Shown here piece after piece: positions 17,297 through 26,560 of a stretch of DNA of 38,759 nt (the stretch's first letter is position 1; each line of letters begins with the position of its first letter). This DNA is from CAYGZL01 sp964354345 (GTDB lineage Bacteria > Chloroflexota > Anaerolineae > Anaerolineales > UBA4823). Position numbers and translations under genes: made by a program. The stretch covers positions 1 to 38,759 of the forward strand of contig CAYGZL010000119.1 of the NCBI GenBank assembly GCA_964354345.1, written 5' to 3'. The notes beneath the pieces are model-generated. The model saw nothing but the letters and a program-made list of their open reading frames with translations. It was not told where the DNA came from and did no database searches.

Positions 17297-18403
17297 ATGC
17301 CAAATGTCACCCGTACACAAAAATACCAGCATGCTTATGAGTTTGCCGGGCAGCAACTCACCCATCTTACCCACACCTATCCTGACCAATTTCCAACCTA
17401 TACTGAGCAGGGGCGGTGGAAACCGAATCCGGTGCGCTGGACCCATTGGACAGAGGGCTTTCTGGGCGGACAGTTATGGCTGCTATATCAGCATACAGGT
17501 GAGGAGCGCTGGCGGGCATTGGCTGAGCATTACAGCCGCCTGATTGAGCCGCGAAAAATGGATCGCACCGTGCACGACCTGGGTTTTCTGTTTTGGCCGA
17601 CCTGGAAGCGTTGGTATGACCTCTCGGGATTGTCTGGGGTAAAAGATGTGGTTATCCAGGCTGGCCGAACTCTGGCGTTACGGTACCAGGAGAAGGGGGG
17701 GTACTTATGTTCGTTTGTCGCGCCTGAGAGCCTGTTCATTGATATTATGATGAATGTCGGAATCGTCTTTTATGCTGCGCAACAGACAGGCGACGAAAGG
17801 TTAATGGAGATTGCCAGGCGCCACTGCCATACAACGCGCAAGGCTCTGGTGCGGGGGGATGGTAGCACTGCTCACGAAGGCATCTTCGATCCCCAGACCG
17901 GCTGTTTTTTACGCCAATCCACTCAGCAGGGATGGCGCTCTGACTCTTCTTGGGCGCGCGGGCTTGCCTGGGCGTTGTATGGATTCACTACCGCGTATCA
18001 ATTCACCCAGGAGACGCGCTTCCTGAAAACTGCACAAGCGTGCGCCGATTATTATATCGCCCGTACACCCGACCATGGGATTCCACCGAATGATTGGGAT
18101 GAGCCTGATCCTGAGTTCCCTTATGAAAGCTCAGCTGCTACCATCGCAGCCAGTGGTTTGTTCGACCTGGCTAGCGCATGCGTTGAACCTTCTCAGCAAA
18201 CCTTATATCAAGATTATGCTGAGCGTATTTTGGATACACTGACCGGACCTGAATTCCTCGCAGACCGTACGCCTGGTTGGGAAGGCATCTTGAAACACGG
18301 CATTTACCACCAGCCGAAAGGTTTGGGGGTGGATGAAAGTGTCGCCTGGGGCGATTATTTCTTTCTGGAAGCCTTGGATAAGGGTTTAGTCCATGAGCGC
18401 TAA
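17297..18403 (+). CDS. Glycoside hydrolase family 88 (unsaturated glucuronyl hydrolase type)
   Basis: This 368-residue (alpha/alpha)6-barrel enzyme lacks a signal peptide, so it should act in the cytoplasm. HDLGFLF supplies Asp94 and SLFIDIMMN supplies Asp149. They correspond to the two acidic residues that characterise GH88/GH105 enzymes, including the general acid of Bacillus unsaturated glucuronyl hydrolase. SDSSWARGLAWALYGF and DESVAWGDYFFLEAL are the other conserved blocks. Such enzymes hydrate the double bond of 4,5-unsaturated uronic acids released by polysaccharide lyases, so the sugar linkage breaks. It overlaps the following SDR gene by 11 bases, implying coupled expression. The natural oligosaccharide is unknown. 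Confidence 0.88.
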   Translation: MPNVTRTQKYQHAYEFAGQQLTHLTHTYPDQFPTYTEQGRWKPNPVRWTHWTEGFLGGQLWLLYQHTGEERWRALAEHYSRLIEPRKMDRTVHDLGFLFWPTWKRWYDLSGLSGVKDVVIQAGRTLALRYQEKGGYLCSFVAPESLFIDIMMNVGIVFYAAQQTGDERLMEIARRHCHTTRKALVRGDGSTAHEGIFDPQTGCFLRQSTQQGWRSDSSWARGLAWALYGFTTAYQFTQETRFLKTAQACADYYIARTPDHGIPPNDWDEPDPEFPYESSAATIAASGLFDLASACVEPSQQTLYQDYAERILDTLTGPEFLADRTPGWEGILKHGIYHQPKGLGVDESVAWGDYFFLEALDKGLVHER

Positions 18404-19166
18404 AGTGGCTTTGATTACCGGCGCCAGCCGGGGGATTGGTAGAGCAATTGCAGTTGCCCTGGGCCAGCACGGTTGGCGGGTGGCAGTGAATTATCAGCGG
18501 AATACCGAATCAGCGCAGGAGACTGTCCGTCAAATAGAAGCGTTTCAGGGCGAAGCGCTACCAATCCAGGGTGATATTTCTCTTACAGTGGATCGCCAAC
18601 GGTTAGTGGATACCGTGATAGATCGCCTGGGACAGATTGACCTGTTGGTTAACAATGCCGGTATGGCGTCGCGCCAACGCCGGGATGTGCTGGAGGTGAG
18701 TGAAGAAAGTTACGATGAAGTCATGACCTTAAATCTGAAAGGTGCATTTTTCCTGACCCAGCAGGTGGCTAAAACCATGATTAGCCTGATCCAGGAGAGA
18801 TTGATCGATCATCCGAAAATAATTAATATTGGCTCCATAAGCGCTTATGCCAGCAGCCTGAACCGGGCGGAATACTGCATTTCTAAGGCTGGCCTGGCGA
18901 TGGTCACGACCTTGTTCGCCGACCGCCTGGCGGAGTGGGGGATTGGCGTGTATGAAATTCGTCCGGGGATCATCGCCACTGACATGACTGACCCAGTCAA
19001 AGAAAAATATGACACCCTCATTGCAAATGGAGTGACGCCCTTACGCCGTTGGGGTCAGCCAGAGGATGTGGCGCGCGCCGTGGTGGCCATCGCTGAGGAT
19101 GCCTTGCCGTTTTCTACTGGGGAGGTAATTAACGTCGACGGCGGATTTCACCTGCGGAGGCTATAA
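18393..19166 (+). CDS. Short-chain dehydrogenase/reductase, FabG-like
   Basis: The 257-residue Rossmann enzyme has the NAD(P) loop TGASRGIG (9-16), LLVNNAG (84-90), the catalytic Ser148 in NIGSIS, and Tyr161 and Lys165 in YCISK. The C-terminal GEVINVDGGFHL is also typical of 3-oxoacyl-ACP reductase-type SDRs. Sequence alone cannot separate fatty-acid reductase from sugar dehydrogenase roles. Its overlap with the GH88 gene and direct abutment to the OYE-like gene favour a role in carbohydrate catabolism, for example reducing the keto product of the unsaturated uronate. This is inference from context. Confidence 0.9.
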   Translation: MSAKVALITGASRGIGRAIAVALGQHGWRVAVNYQRNTESAQETVRQIEAFQGEALPIQGDISLTVDRQRLVDTVIDRLGQIDLLVNNAGMASRQRRDVLEVSEESYDEVMTLNLKGAFFLTQQVAKTMISLIQERLIDHPKIINIGSISAYASSLNRAEYCISKAGLAMVTTLFADRLAEWGIGVYEIRPGIIATDMTDPVKEKYDTLIANGVTPLRRWGQPEDVARAVVAIAEDALPFSTGEVINVDGGFHLRRL

Positions 19167-20594
19167 ATGATTCACCGGGTGGCTTCCCTGAAGACGGTTG
19201 AACAATTTAAGAAGTACCTTGCGCGGAATGGGATTCAGCTATCATCGGATGACTCGCTCCTAACTGGAGCGGAGGCGCCTTTGGCGCAACCTTACCATCT
19301 TAAAGATGGTTTTGTAATTGGAAACCGTTTTTGCGTCCAGCCCATGGAAGGCTGGGATGGGACGGCGGATGGGGCTCCAACGGAGTTGACCCGGCGGCGG
19401 TGGGTCCATTTTGGACAGAGTGGCGCCAAACTGATCTGGGGGGGCGAGGCAGTGGCTGTGCAGCCTGCTGGGCGGGCGAACCCGAACCAGGTGTTGATTT
19501 GTCCAGCGACACTCTCCGCTTTGGCGGAATTACGCAAGGCATTGCTCGCTGCGCATACAGAACGATACGGGGATACCCGCGAGGTGTTGGTCGGCTTGCA
19601 GCTCACCCATTCCGGTCGGTTTTCACGTCCGGTGGATAAAATTCGACTTGCCCCCAAAATCCTATATCATCACCCTTATTTAGATGCCAGATACGGTATT
19701 GCACCGGACGATCCTGTCCTGACCGATCCAGAAATTGGCGACATAATCGCCGACTTTGTGTCAGCAGCGGGTTTGGCTCAACAGGCCGGTTTCGATTTTG
19801 TAGATATCAAGCACTGCCATGGTTACCTGGGTCACGAGTTTTTGAGCGCTTATTCCCGACCCGGTCCATATGGTGGTTCATTTGAGAACCGCACACGCTT
19901 CCTGCGCGAGGTCGTGGTAGGCATTCGCTCTCAGAGTCCGGGATTGCGGATTGGGGTACGCTTGAGCGCTTTTGATACACCACCCTTCGTACCCGACCAC
20001 CAAACCCAGATCGGCAAACCAGTCACATGTGCAGGTTATCCCTGGGGCTTCGGACTTGACGAGTGTAAACCTCTAGAATACAACCTGGAGGAGACAACCC
20101 GCTTCCTGGAGCTATTCCAAACGTTAGGCATCGAGCTGGTTAATATCACCGCAGGCAGTCCGTATTACAACCCGCATATTCAACGACCGGCGTATTTTCC
20201 ACCCTCAGACGGCTACCAACCACCTGAAGATCCTCTGTTTGGCGTCGCCCGACAAATTGAGGCGACAGCTGAACTCAAACAACGCTTCCCTGGTTTGCTG
20301 ATGGTTGGGTCAGCTTACAGCTATCTTCAAGAATGGTTGCCGTATGTAGCGCAACACAATGTGCGCCATGGCAAGGTGGATTTTATCGGGCTGGGTCGGA
20401 TGATCCTGTCTTATCCCGAATTTCCTGCAGATGTCCTGGCCGGCAGACAGCTGGATCGCCGGCGGATCTGCCGTACATTTAGCGACTGCACCACTGCTCC
20501 CCGCCAGGGCCTGGTCTCGGGCTGTTATCCGCTGGATCCGTTTTATAAAGCCCGTCCAGAAGCAGAGATGCTTAAGGCTGGCAAGAAAGCTTGA
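19167..20594 (+). CDS. NADH:flavin oxidoreductase, old yellow enzyme family
   Basis: The 475-residue protein is a TIM barrel of the OYE/2,4-dienoyl-CoA reductase FMN-domain type. Visible blocks are IGNRFCVQPMEGWDG, GAKLIWGGEAVAV, VGLQLTHSGRFSRP, then DIKHCHGYLGHEFLSAYSR with GPYGGSFENRTRFLREVV, and IGLGRMILSYPEFP. The usual EIHGAHGYL is DIKHCHGYL here, a recognised variant. Three late cysteines (CRTFSDC, then GC after 11 residues) sit where larger relatives bind an iron-sulfur cluster. The flavin/NADH domains that follow in dienoyl-CoA reductase are absent. It probably reduces an activated C=C bond. The ATG follows the SDR stop codon directly. Confidence 0.88.
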   Translation: MIHRVASLKTVEQFKKYLARNGIQLSSDDSLLTGAEAPLAQPYHLKDGFVIGNRFCVQPMEGWDGTADGAPTELTRRRWVHFGQSGAKLIWGGEAVAVQPAGRANPNQVLICPATLSALAELRKALLAAHTERYGDTREVLVGLQLTHSGRFSRPVDKIRLAPKILYHHPYLDARYGIAPDDPVLTDPEIGDIIADFVSAAGLAQQAGFDFVDIKHCHGYLGHEFLSAYSRPGPYGGSFENRTRFLREVVVGIRSQSPGLRIGVRLSAFDTPPFVPDHQTQIGKPVTCAGYPWGFGLDECKPLEYNLEETTRFLELFQTLGIELVNITAGSPYYNPHIQRPAYFPPSDGYQPPEDPLFGVARQIEATAELKQRFPGLLMVGSAYSYLQEWLPYVAQHNVRHGKVDFIGLGRMILSYPEFPADVLAGRQLDRRRICRTFSDCTTAPRQGLVSGCYPLDPFYKARPEAEMLKAGKKA

Positions 20595-20740
20595 AGTCGG
20601 CTCGTTGAGACGGAAAGCCCGGGCAGACTATGAGTGCCTGACTGGTCCTGTTACCAATCTTCATCTTGCCTCGATCTTACGCCAACATTCCAATGTGCAT
20701 CTGTTCCTGGACCGTGAGGTATCTGCGCAGCTGGAAGGCA
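20595..20740. other. Gap between convergent genes, nothing clear
   Basis: An open plus-strand frame continues through here out of phase with the OYE gene, without start site or recognised motif. I see no hairpin strong enough to call as a terminator. Confidence 0.35.
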
Positions 20741-21919
20741 TTAACCTGGCAGGGATAATGCTATAGATCGTCTTCTTGCTATCCACAGGTTGCCGAGGGT
20801 GAATAATAAGACGGCTGTCAGACTAAAGGCCGCAGCAACCCGGAACATCAGGAAAGGACCGACCGAGTCGAATAAAAAACCAATTAAGGGACCTCCGCTA
20901 ACACTGGCGACATTGAAAAATGTACTGAGCATTCCCTGACTGGTGGCGCGCAAATCATCTGGCGCGAGCTCACTGACGTAATTAACCGCGCCGATCCAAT
21001 AAAAGCCAAAGGAAAAACCATGTAACAGGTTGATGCCTAGCACCCATTCCGGGCGTGGCATGATGGAATACAACACGAGACGCAATCCGTAGAAGGCAAA
21101 TCCAATTACGACCAACCGGCGGGCACCAAATTTTCGTACCAGACGCGGTCCAAATAGCATGACAATAATTTCGGTTATTGTCCCAACGCTCCAGGCTCGT
21201 CCAACCAGGGTATCGCTGGCGCCGATGGATTTCATCGCCACACTGAGGAAGTTCAACCAGCTAATATTGGAAATCATCACCAGGATGATGCAAATCCCCA
21301 TGATAATCCAGGCCGGTTGGCGGATCATCTTGCCGAAACCACGCATGACCGCCTGTCCCAGGCGCGCCGGTGTGGATGGCATGAAGATCAAGGTTGGGAT
21401 CATCAGCCCGATTAAAAATGCATATCCCCAGAAAAGACCACGCAGACCAACCCGATCCAGGAATGGACCGGCGATCAGAGTGGAGGCCAGGAAACCGGCT
21501 GTTCCCCAGACACGTTGTGAGCCATACCGGTGAATCTCAGTTTTCAAGAGAGTAAGTGTGTAATTATCAATCAAGGGATTGACCGCGCTGGCGAAAAAGT
21601 TAAACAGCACCGACAGGAGTAAAATCCCTAAGAACGCCTGGGTAAAGGAGATGGCCAGAATAAAGATGACCGAGCCAACCGTTGCTATCGCCAGGATGGT
21701 CTGGATGCGCCCAAATCGGTCGCAAAGTAATCCCCACATGGGTGTAGCAAAGATTCCAATCAGGGATCCGACAGTAATGAGTAATCCAATTTGGGTGCCG
21801 GATAAACCAATATTGCGATAATAGACATTGACAAAGGGGATAAAGATCCCTAATGCGCCAAATTGTAGAAAATACAGAATCTTCCCGATCAAGAGGGCGC
21901 GGCGTTGTATGCTTAACAT
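20741..21919 (-). CDS. MFS transporter (MFS_1-like/sugar-proton symporter type)
   Basis: The 392-residue membrane protein has about 12 hydrophobic segments in two six-helix halves. It carries the MFS loop 2-3 signature as WGLLCDRFGRIQTI and a second-half echo FGPRLVRKFGARR. The N-terminus LYFLQFGALGIFIPFVNVYY and the NPLIDNYTL segment in helix 4 resemble the LacY/nucleoside-proton symporter-like MFS_1_like group rather than drug exporters. The substrate is not predictable; proximity to the GH88 module makes an oligosaccharide or glycoside plausible. The ATG at 21919 is preceded directly by an in-frame TTG. Convergent to the OYE gene and divergent from the C11 peptidase gene. Confidence 0.85.
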   Translation of the reverse strand: MLSIQRRALLIGKILYFLQFGALGIFIPFVNVYYRNIGLSGTQIGLLITVGSLIGIFATPMWGLLCDRFGRIQTILAIATVGSVIFILAISFTQAFLGILLLSVLFNFFASAVNPLIDNYTLTLLKTEIHRYGSQRVWGTAGFLASTLIAGPFLDRVGLRGLFWGYAFLIGLMIPTLIFMPSTPARLGQAVMRGFGKMIRQPAWIIMGICIILVMISNISWLNFLSVAMKSIGASDTLVGRAWSVGTITEIIVMLFGPRLVRKFGARRLVVIGFAFYGLRLVLYSIMPRPEWVLGINLLHGFSFGFYWIGAVNYVSELAPDDLRATSQGMLSTFFNVASVSGGPLIGFLFDSVGPFLMFRVAAAFSLTAVLLFTLGNLWIARRRSIALSLPG

Positions 21920-21953
21920 CAAGAGATGAGTCCAATCTGGATAAGATGGCCAA

Positions 21954-21989
21954 TTATACCCCGTTCATTTTGGTCAGAGGTTATATAAT
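21954..21989. promoter_or_regulatory. Divergent -10 boxes between the MFS and C11 peptidase genes
   Basis: TATAAT occurs on the minus strand (21959-21954) facing the transporter, and on the plus strand (21984-21989) facing the peptidase. Neither has a good -35 at normal spacing. Confidence 0.3.
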
Positions 21990-22039
21990 ACTCTTGTTAT
22001 TTGTACAAACCATTATAAACTATTTTGGGGAAGGTAAAA

Positions 22040-24715
22040 ATGAACCACCAAAATCCATATGCTTGGGGATTACAATTAGTATATGCATTTGCAGCAAACT
22101 CGGTTCAACCGTTCGATCGCTCAGATTTCCCTCAAAAGCCCTGGTTGCTTTCCGCTGATAGCAGTGGTTCCGGGAACGGAGAAGATCGGACTGTGCGCGC
22201 GGGGCGCCGTCGACCAACCACGCCGGGCTCCGGGGATCGCCGGCGAGCCGACACCCCAATCCGGCGCCGCCCGGGGCAAACGGAGGCCAGTCGCCCGACA
22301 GATAGCAGTGGTGGAGGGACTGATTTAAGCGGTAGCGGCGAAACCGGCGCAGGTGGTGGAGGATTACCTCAACTTCCACTTGGGAATTTACTCGGTGGGA
22401 AGAAACTGACCGGCGGCGTTTCAGTTCTCTTGTTAATCGCGATCGTTGTTATTTACATGTTTTTTTCTGGCCAATTGAATACCGGGCAATCTCCGGATTC
22501 ATCTTATCAAGAGCCAGCGCCAACCGATGATACGCAATCTTTGGGGTTGCCAACCGACACCACAATTGTCCTCCCCCCAACCGTCAAGCCGGCATCAACA
22601 AAACCTACTGCGACCTCAAAACCAGTTTCACCAGGAAGTGTATCCACGGCTAAAGGTACATGGCTGGTGATGCTCTACCAGGATGCGGATGACAAAATCC
22701 TGGAAGAAGATATTTACACAGATCTGAATGAAGCTGAACGAGTTGGTTCTAGCGAGCGGGTTAAGATTGTTGCTCAAATTGACCGCTATGATGGCGGTTA
22801 TAGTGGGGATGGCGATTGGACTTCCGCCCGGCGTTACTACTTGAATCAAGATGATGATCTTAAGCGAATTAACTCGAAAATGCTGGCAGATCTGGGTGAA
22901 GTCAACATGGCGAATAGTAAAACATTGGTGGATTTTGTCACCTGGGCGATGAAAAGCTATCCGGCGGATAAGTATGTCTTGATCCTCTCTGACCATGGTA
23001 TGGGTTGGCCCGGAGGATGGACTGACTCCGACCCGGGTTCAGATTACGTGAGTAGTAGTAATATCCCCCTGGTTTCTCGTCTAGGGGACCAAATTTACTC
23101 GAATGAGTTGGATGCAGCCCTGGGTCAAATTCGATCTCAGATGGGATTGGATAAGTTCGATCTGATCGGCATGGATGCCTGTCTGATGAGCCATCTGGAA
23201 GTACTGGCTGCCTTGCAGCCCCATACGCGTTTCGCAGTCGCCTCGCAGGAGACCGAACCAGCGTTGGGATGGGCTTATACGGGATTCTTATCTCAGCTAA
23301 AAAATAATCCCGATATGAGTAGCGACGAACTATCAAAACAGATCGTTGATACCTATATTACTGATGATCAACGTATTGTGGATGATCAAGCGCGCCAGGA
23401 ATTCTTACGGCAAGGATCTCCCCTGGGCGGATTGTTTGGGTCTGGCAGCAGCATGTCGGCGGCTCAGTTGACCCGACAGTTGGAACAGACCATCACTCTG
23501 ACCGCCATCGATATGGAGCTGTTGCCTAATTTGATGGACCGTGTTAACGATCTTGCATTTATTATGCAAAAAGTTGATCAAGCCGAGGTGGCACGCGCCC
23601 GTAACTACGCACAATCCTTCACCAGCGTATTTGGGCGCGACTTGCCTCCGTCTTACCTGGATTTAGGTAACCTGGTTCAAATTATCCAGAAAGAAATCCC
23701 CGATGCTAATCTATCGAGCGCGGCTGGCAGGGTGCTTAACGCGTTAAATGAGGCGGTCATCGCAGAAAAGCATGGACCCAAAAAGCCAGGCGCCAATGGG
23801 ATTTCGATCTATTTCCCCAATTCGCAGATGTACGAAAATCCAATTGTCGGCGCGCGCTCCTATACCGCGATCGCTGATCGCTTTGCTGGTGATTCACTTT
23901 GGGATGAGTTCCTGGCATTTCATTACTCTGGGCGAACATTCAAGCAGGACAGCCGGGCAGTCGTTCTACCCGACTCTGGATCCGTAGTACGCGGTCCAGG
24001 CGCAGGTAAGATCGAACTGATTCCTATCAAGTTATCCTCGAATGTAGCCGCGCCAGGTCAACCGGTCCTGCTCTCGACCAGGGTACAAGGGCAGAACATC
24101 GGTTATATCTACCTGTTCGTTGGTTTCCTGGATCAGGCATCTAATTCGATCCTGATTGCGGATACCGACTACCTGGAAAGCGGTACAACCAAAGAGGTCA
24201 GCGGTGTGTATTACCCGGATTGGGGAGAGGGCGCCTTCAACCTGGAGTTTGAATGGGGTTCCTTAATGTTTGCGATCACAGATGGGACCAACTCGGTGAC
24301 TGCGCTACTGACCCCGGAAAGTTACGGAGTGAGTAAAGAAGAAGCGAGTTATACGGTGGATGGCATCTACAAAGATGCACAGGGCGGTGAAACACGCAAT
24401 GCCCGATTATATTTTGTTAATGGCATCCTGCGCCAGGTGTTTGGTTTTACCGGGCAAGATGCGAATGGTTCGCCTGCAGAAATAATCCCACAGCCCGGAG
24501 ACACCTTCACCATTCAGGAAAAATGGCTTGATCTGGATAGCCAGGGCGGTGTCCAACAAGTCGCTTACCAGGAGGGTGGTACGTTGACCTTCGGCGACCA
24601 GATGTTCCAGTGGGAAGAGCTGGATGTTGCGGTCGGTGAATATATTGTCGGATTTATCGTCCAGGATTTGGATGGTAATCCGAACGAGATATACACCCGC
24701 GTGTCTGTGAAGTAA
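22040..24715 (+). CDS. Membrane-anchored clostripain-type (C11) cysteine peptidase
   Basis: The 891-residue protein has an unusual layout. Residues 1-120 are Arg/Gly/Ser-rich and disordered (cytoplasmic by the positive-inside rule). A single membrane helix follows, GGVSVLLLIAIVVIYMFF (about 125-143), then a Thr/Pro-rich linker to about 205 and a C11 caspase-like domain. The His is in LILSDHGMGW (His319) and the Cys in GMDACLMSHLE (Cys381); WLVMLYQDADD and the GISIYFP segment also fit the family. The C-terminal 200 residues look like a beta-rich extracytoplasmic domain. Clostripains cleave after Arg and often self-activate. The physiological substrate is unknown. GGGGAAGG five bases before the ATG fixes the start. 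Confidence 0.88.
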   Translation: MNHQNPYAWGLQLVYAFAANSVQPFDRSDFPQKPWLLSADSSGSGNGEDRTVRAGRRRPTTPGSGDRRRADTPIRRRPGQTEASRPTDSSGGGTDLSGSGETGAGGGGLPQLPLGNLLGGKKLTGGVSVLLLIAIVVIYMFFSGQLNTGQSPDSSYQEPAPTDDTQSLGLPTDTTIVLPPTVKPASTKPTATSKPVSPGSVSTAKGTWLVMLYQDADDKILEEDIYTDLNEAERVGSSERVKIVAQIDRYDGGYSGDGDWTSARRYYLNQDDDLKRINSKMLADLGEVNMANSKTLVDFVTWAMKSYPADKYVLILSDHGMGWPGGWTDSDPGSDYVSSSNIPLVSRLGDQIYSNELDAALGQIRSQMGLDKFDLIGMDACLMSHLEVLAALQPHTRFAVASQETEPALGWAYTGFLSQLKNNPDMSSDELSKQIVDTYITDDQRIVDDQARQEFLRQGSPLGGLFGSGSSMSAAQLTRQLEQTITLTAIDMELLPNLMDRVNDLAFIMQKVDQAEVARARNYAQSFTSVFGRDLPPSYLDLGNLVQIIQKEIPDANLSSAAGRVLNALNEAVIAEKHGPKKPGANGISIYFPNSQMYENPIVGARSYTAIADRFAGDSLWDEFLAFHYSGRTFKQDSRAVVLPDSGSVVRGPGAGKIELIPIKLSSNVAAPGQPVLLSTRVQGQNIGYIYLFVGFLDQASNSILIADTDYLESGTTKEVSGVYYPDWGEGAFNLEFEWGSLMFAITDGTNSVTALLTPESYGVSKEEASYTVDGIYKDAQGGETRNARLYFVNGILRQVFGFTGQDANGSPAEIIPQPGDTFTIQEKWLDLDSQGGVQQVAYQEGGTLTFGDQMFQWEELDVAVGEYIVGFIVQDLDGNPNEIYTRVSVK

Positions 24716-24751
24716 CTGTGTAAACTGATTAGAAATTTAAGTGTATATTGA

Positions 24752-26533
24752 ATGCAGTTAACCTCTCATAAGCCCTCGATCAAAGCCACTTCGTTTCAAG
24801 TTTTATTGCGTTGCTTTAGCTACCTGCGCCCCCACTGGAAATTGACAGTGGGGGCGTATGGGATGATGCTGTTGATTGATGCCTTAAGCATGGTCAATCC
24901 CCAGTTGATCCGCTGGTCGATAGATTATGGCATTGGTGTTGGTAACGCCTCCCGTTTAATCCTGGCTGTATCTGCCTTGCTCGTGCTGGTGATCATCAAA
25001 GGAATCTTCACCTATTTCGAAGGGCGCTGGACGGAGGTCGCTTCGCAGAATGTGGCGTATGACCTGCGGAATGAGCTTCAGCGCAAGATTACCCTTTTAT
25101 CCTTCTCCTTTCATGATCAGACAGAAGCAGGTGACCTGCTCTCACGCACCATCCAGGATGTAGAGCGAATCCGTTTCCTCACCGGACGGGCGATTTTCAG
25201 GGTGGTGGAGGGGGTGGTGCTGATGCTGATTACTGCTGCGGTGATGATCTGGATGAACCCCACCTTGGGTTTACTGGCGATCGTTGCCATGCCGTTGTTG
25301 GTTTACCAGGCCGTTCGGTTTGGTCGGGTATTTCGGCCTCTTTCTGCTCAAATCCAGAAACAATTGGCGGTACTGACGACGCGGGTAGAACAGAACCTGC
25401 GCGGGGCGCGCGTGGTTAAAACCTTTGCCCAGGAAGAGGCAGAAATCAACCGGTTCGAAACGGAAAACCTGCGCTGGTTTGATCTTGCCGCCCTTGCTGC
25501 GCGCTTACAATCGATAAACATGCCGTTACTGCATATGATCGCCAACCTGAGTAGTGTCGCCATCCTGTGGTTCGGTGGTACGTTTGTCATTGATCAGCGA
25601 ATTACCTTGGGGGAGCTGGTGGCGTTCACGACTTACGTCGCCCAGCTACTCACGCCTGTTCGTTACCTTGGAATGGTATTGCCGGCGATCTCCATGGCTG
25701 GCGCATCGGCTGAACGGATCTTCGAAATTTTAGATACAGTTCCAGATGTCCGTGAGGAACCGGATGCGCCGCCGTTGGCTGTTCGGTATGGGCAGGTTCG
25801 TTTCGAAAATGTCTCCTTTGGCTACGGAAAACACTCCGGTGTATTACGGGATATCACCTTCGAGGCGCAACCCAACCAGGTCATCGCCTTGTTAGGGCTG
25901 ACCGGTTCAGGGAAAACCACGGTGATAAACCTGATCCCGCGCTTCTATGATCCTACCGACGGTTGTATAACCATAGATGGGACGGATATCCGGACTGTGA
26001 CGATAAATTCGCTGCGCAGCCAGATCGGTATTGTGCTTCAAGAGACCACACTATTTGCCGCCTCGATTCGCGAGAACATCACCTTTGGTCGGCCTGCCGC
26101 TACTCAGGCTGAGATCGAAGCCGCGGCGCGGGCAGCTCAAGCGCATGAGTTCATCATGCAAACACCCAATGGGTATGATACCGAAGTAGGTGAACGGGGT
26201 GTCACGCTCTCCGGTGGGCAAAAACAGCGCCTGGCGATTGCGCGTGCCATCTTGACTGACCCCCGCATCTTAATCCTAGATGACGCAACCTCAAGCGTCG
26301 ACAGTGAGACTGAGCACCTGATCCAACTGGCTTTGGAAAGGCTGATGTCAGGACGGACAACCTTTGTGATTGCGCATCGTTTGAGTACTGTACAACGTGC
26401 AGATTTGATCCTGGTCTTGGATAAAGGGCGCATCGTGGCGCGTGGAAAACATGAACAGCTAATCACGAGTTCACCGCTTTATCACAGCATCTACCACCAA
26501 CAACTCAAACCGAGACTCGAAAGGGTACATTGA
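24752..26533 (+). CDS. ABC exporter half-transporter, degenerate-site subunit
   Basis: The 593-residue protein has an ABC membrane domain with six helices (about 1-320) followed by an ATPase domain. Walker A is GLTGSGKTT (381-389), the signature is a canonical LSGGQ (486-490), and Walker B is ILILDDATSSVD. Asp511 there stands where exporters normally have the catalytic glutamate. The H-loop His is present in VIAHRLSTV. The Glu-to-Asp change is the hallmark of the degenerate-site subunit of heterodimeric type IV exporters such as TM287/288 and BmrCD. The partner gene follows 27 bases later and shows the matching lesion in its signature motif. It probably exports lipids, peptides or drugs; the substrate cannot be inferred. 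Confidence 0.9.
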   Translation: MQLTSHKPSIKATSFQVLLRCFSYLRPHWKLTVGAYGMMLLIDALSMVNPQLIRWSIDYGIGVGNASRLILAVSALLVLVIIKGIFTYFEGRWTEVASQNVAYDLRNELQRKITLLSFSFHDQTEAGDLLSRTIQDVERIRFLTGRAIFRVVEGVVLMLITAAVMIWMNPTLGLLAIVAMPLLVYQAVRFGRVFRPLSAQIQKQLAVLTTRVEQNLRGARVVKTFAQEEAEINRFETENLRWFDLAALAARLQSINMPLLHMIANLSSVAILWFGGTFVIDQRITLGELVAFTTYVAQLLTPVRYLGMVLPAISMAGASAERIFEILDTVPDVREEPDAPPLAVRYGQVRFENVSFGYGKHSGVLRDITFEAQPNQVIALLGLTGSGKTTVINLIPRFYDPTDGCITIDGTDIRTVTINSLRSQIGIVLQETTLFAASIRENITFGRPAATQAEIEAAARAAQAHEFIMQTPNGYDTEVGERGVTLSGGQKQRLAIARAILTDPRILILDDATSSVDSETEHLIQLALERLMSGRTTFVIAHRLSTVQRADLILVLDKGRIVARGKHEQLITSSPLYHSIYHQQLKPRLERVH

Positions 26534-26560
26534 ATAGATTGGATTTAGAAAGGGTTTAGG

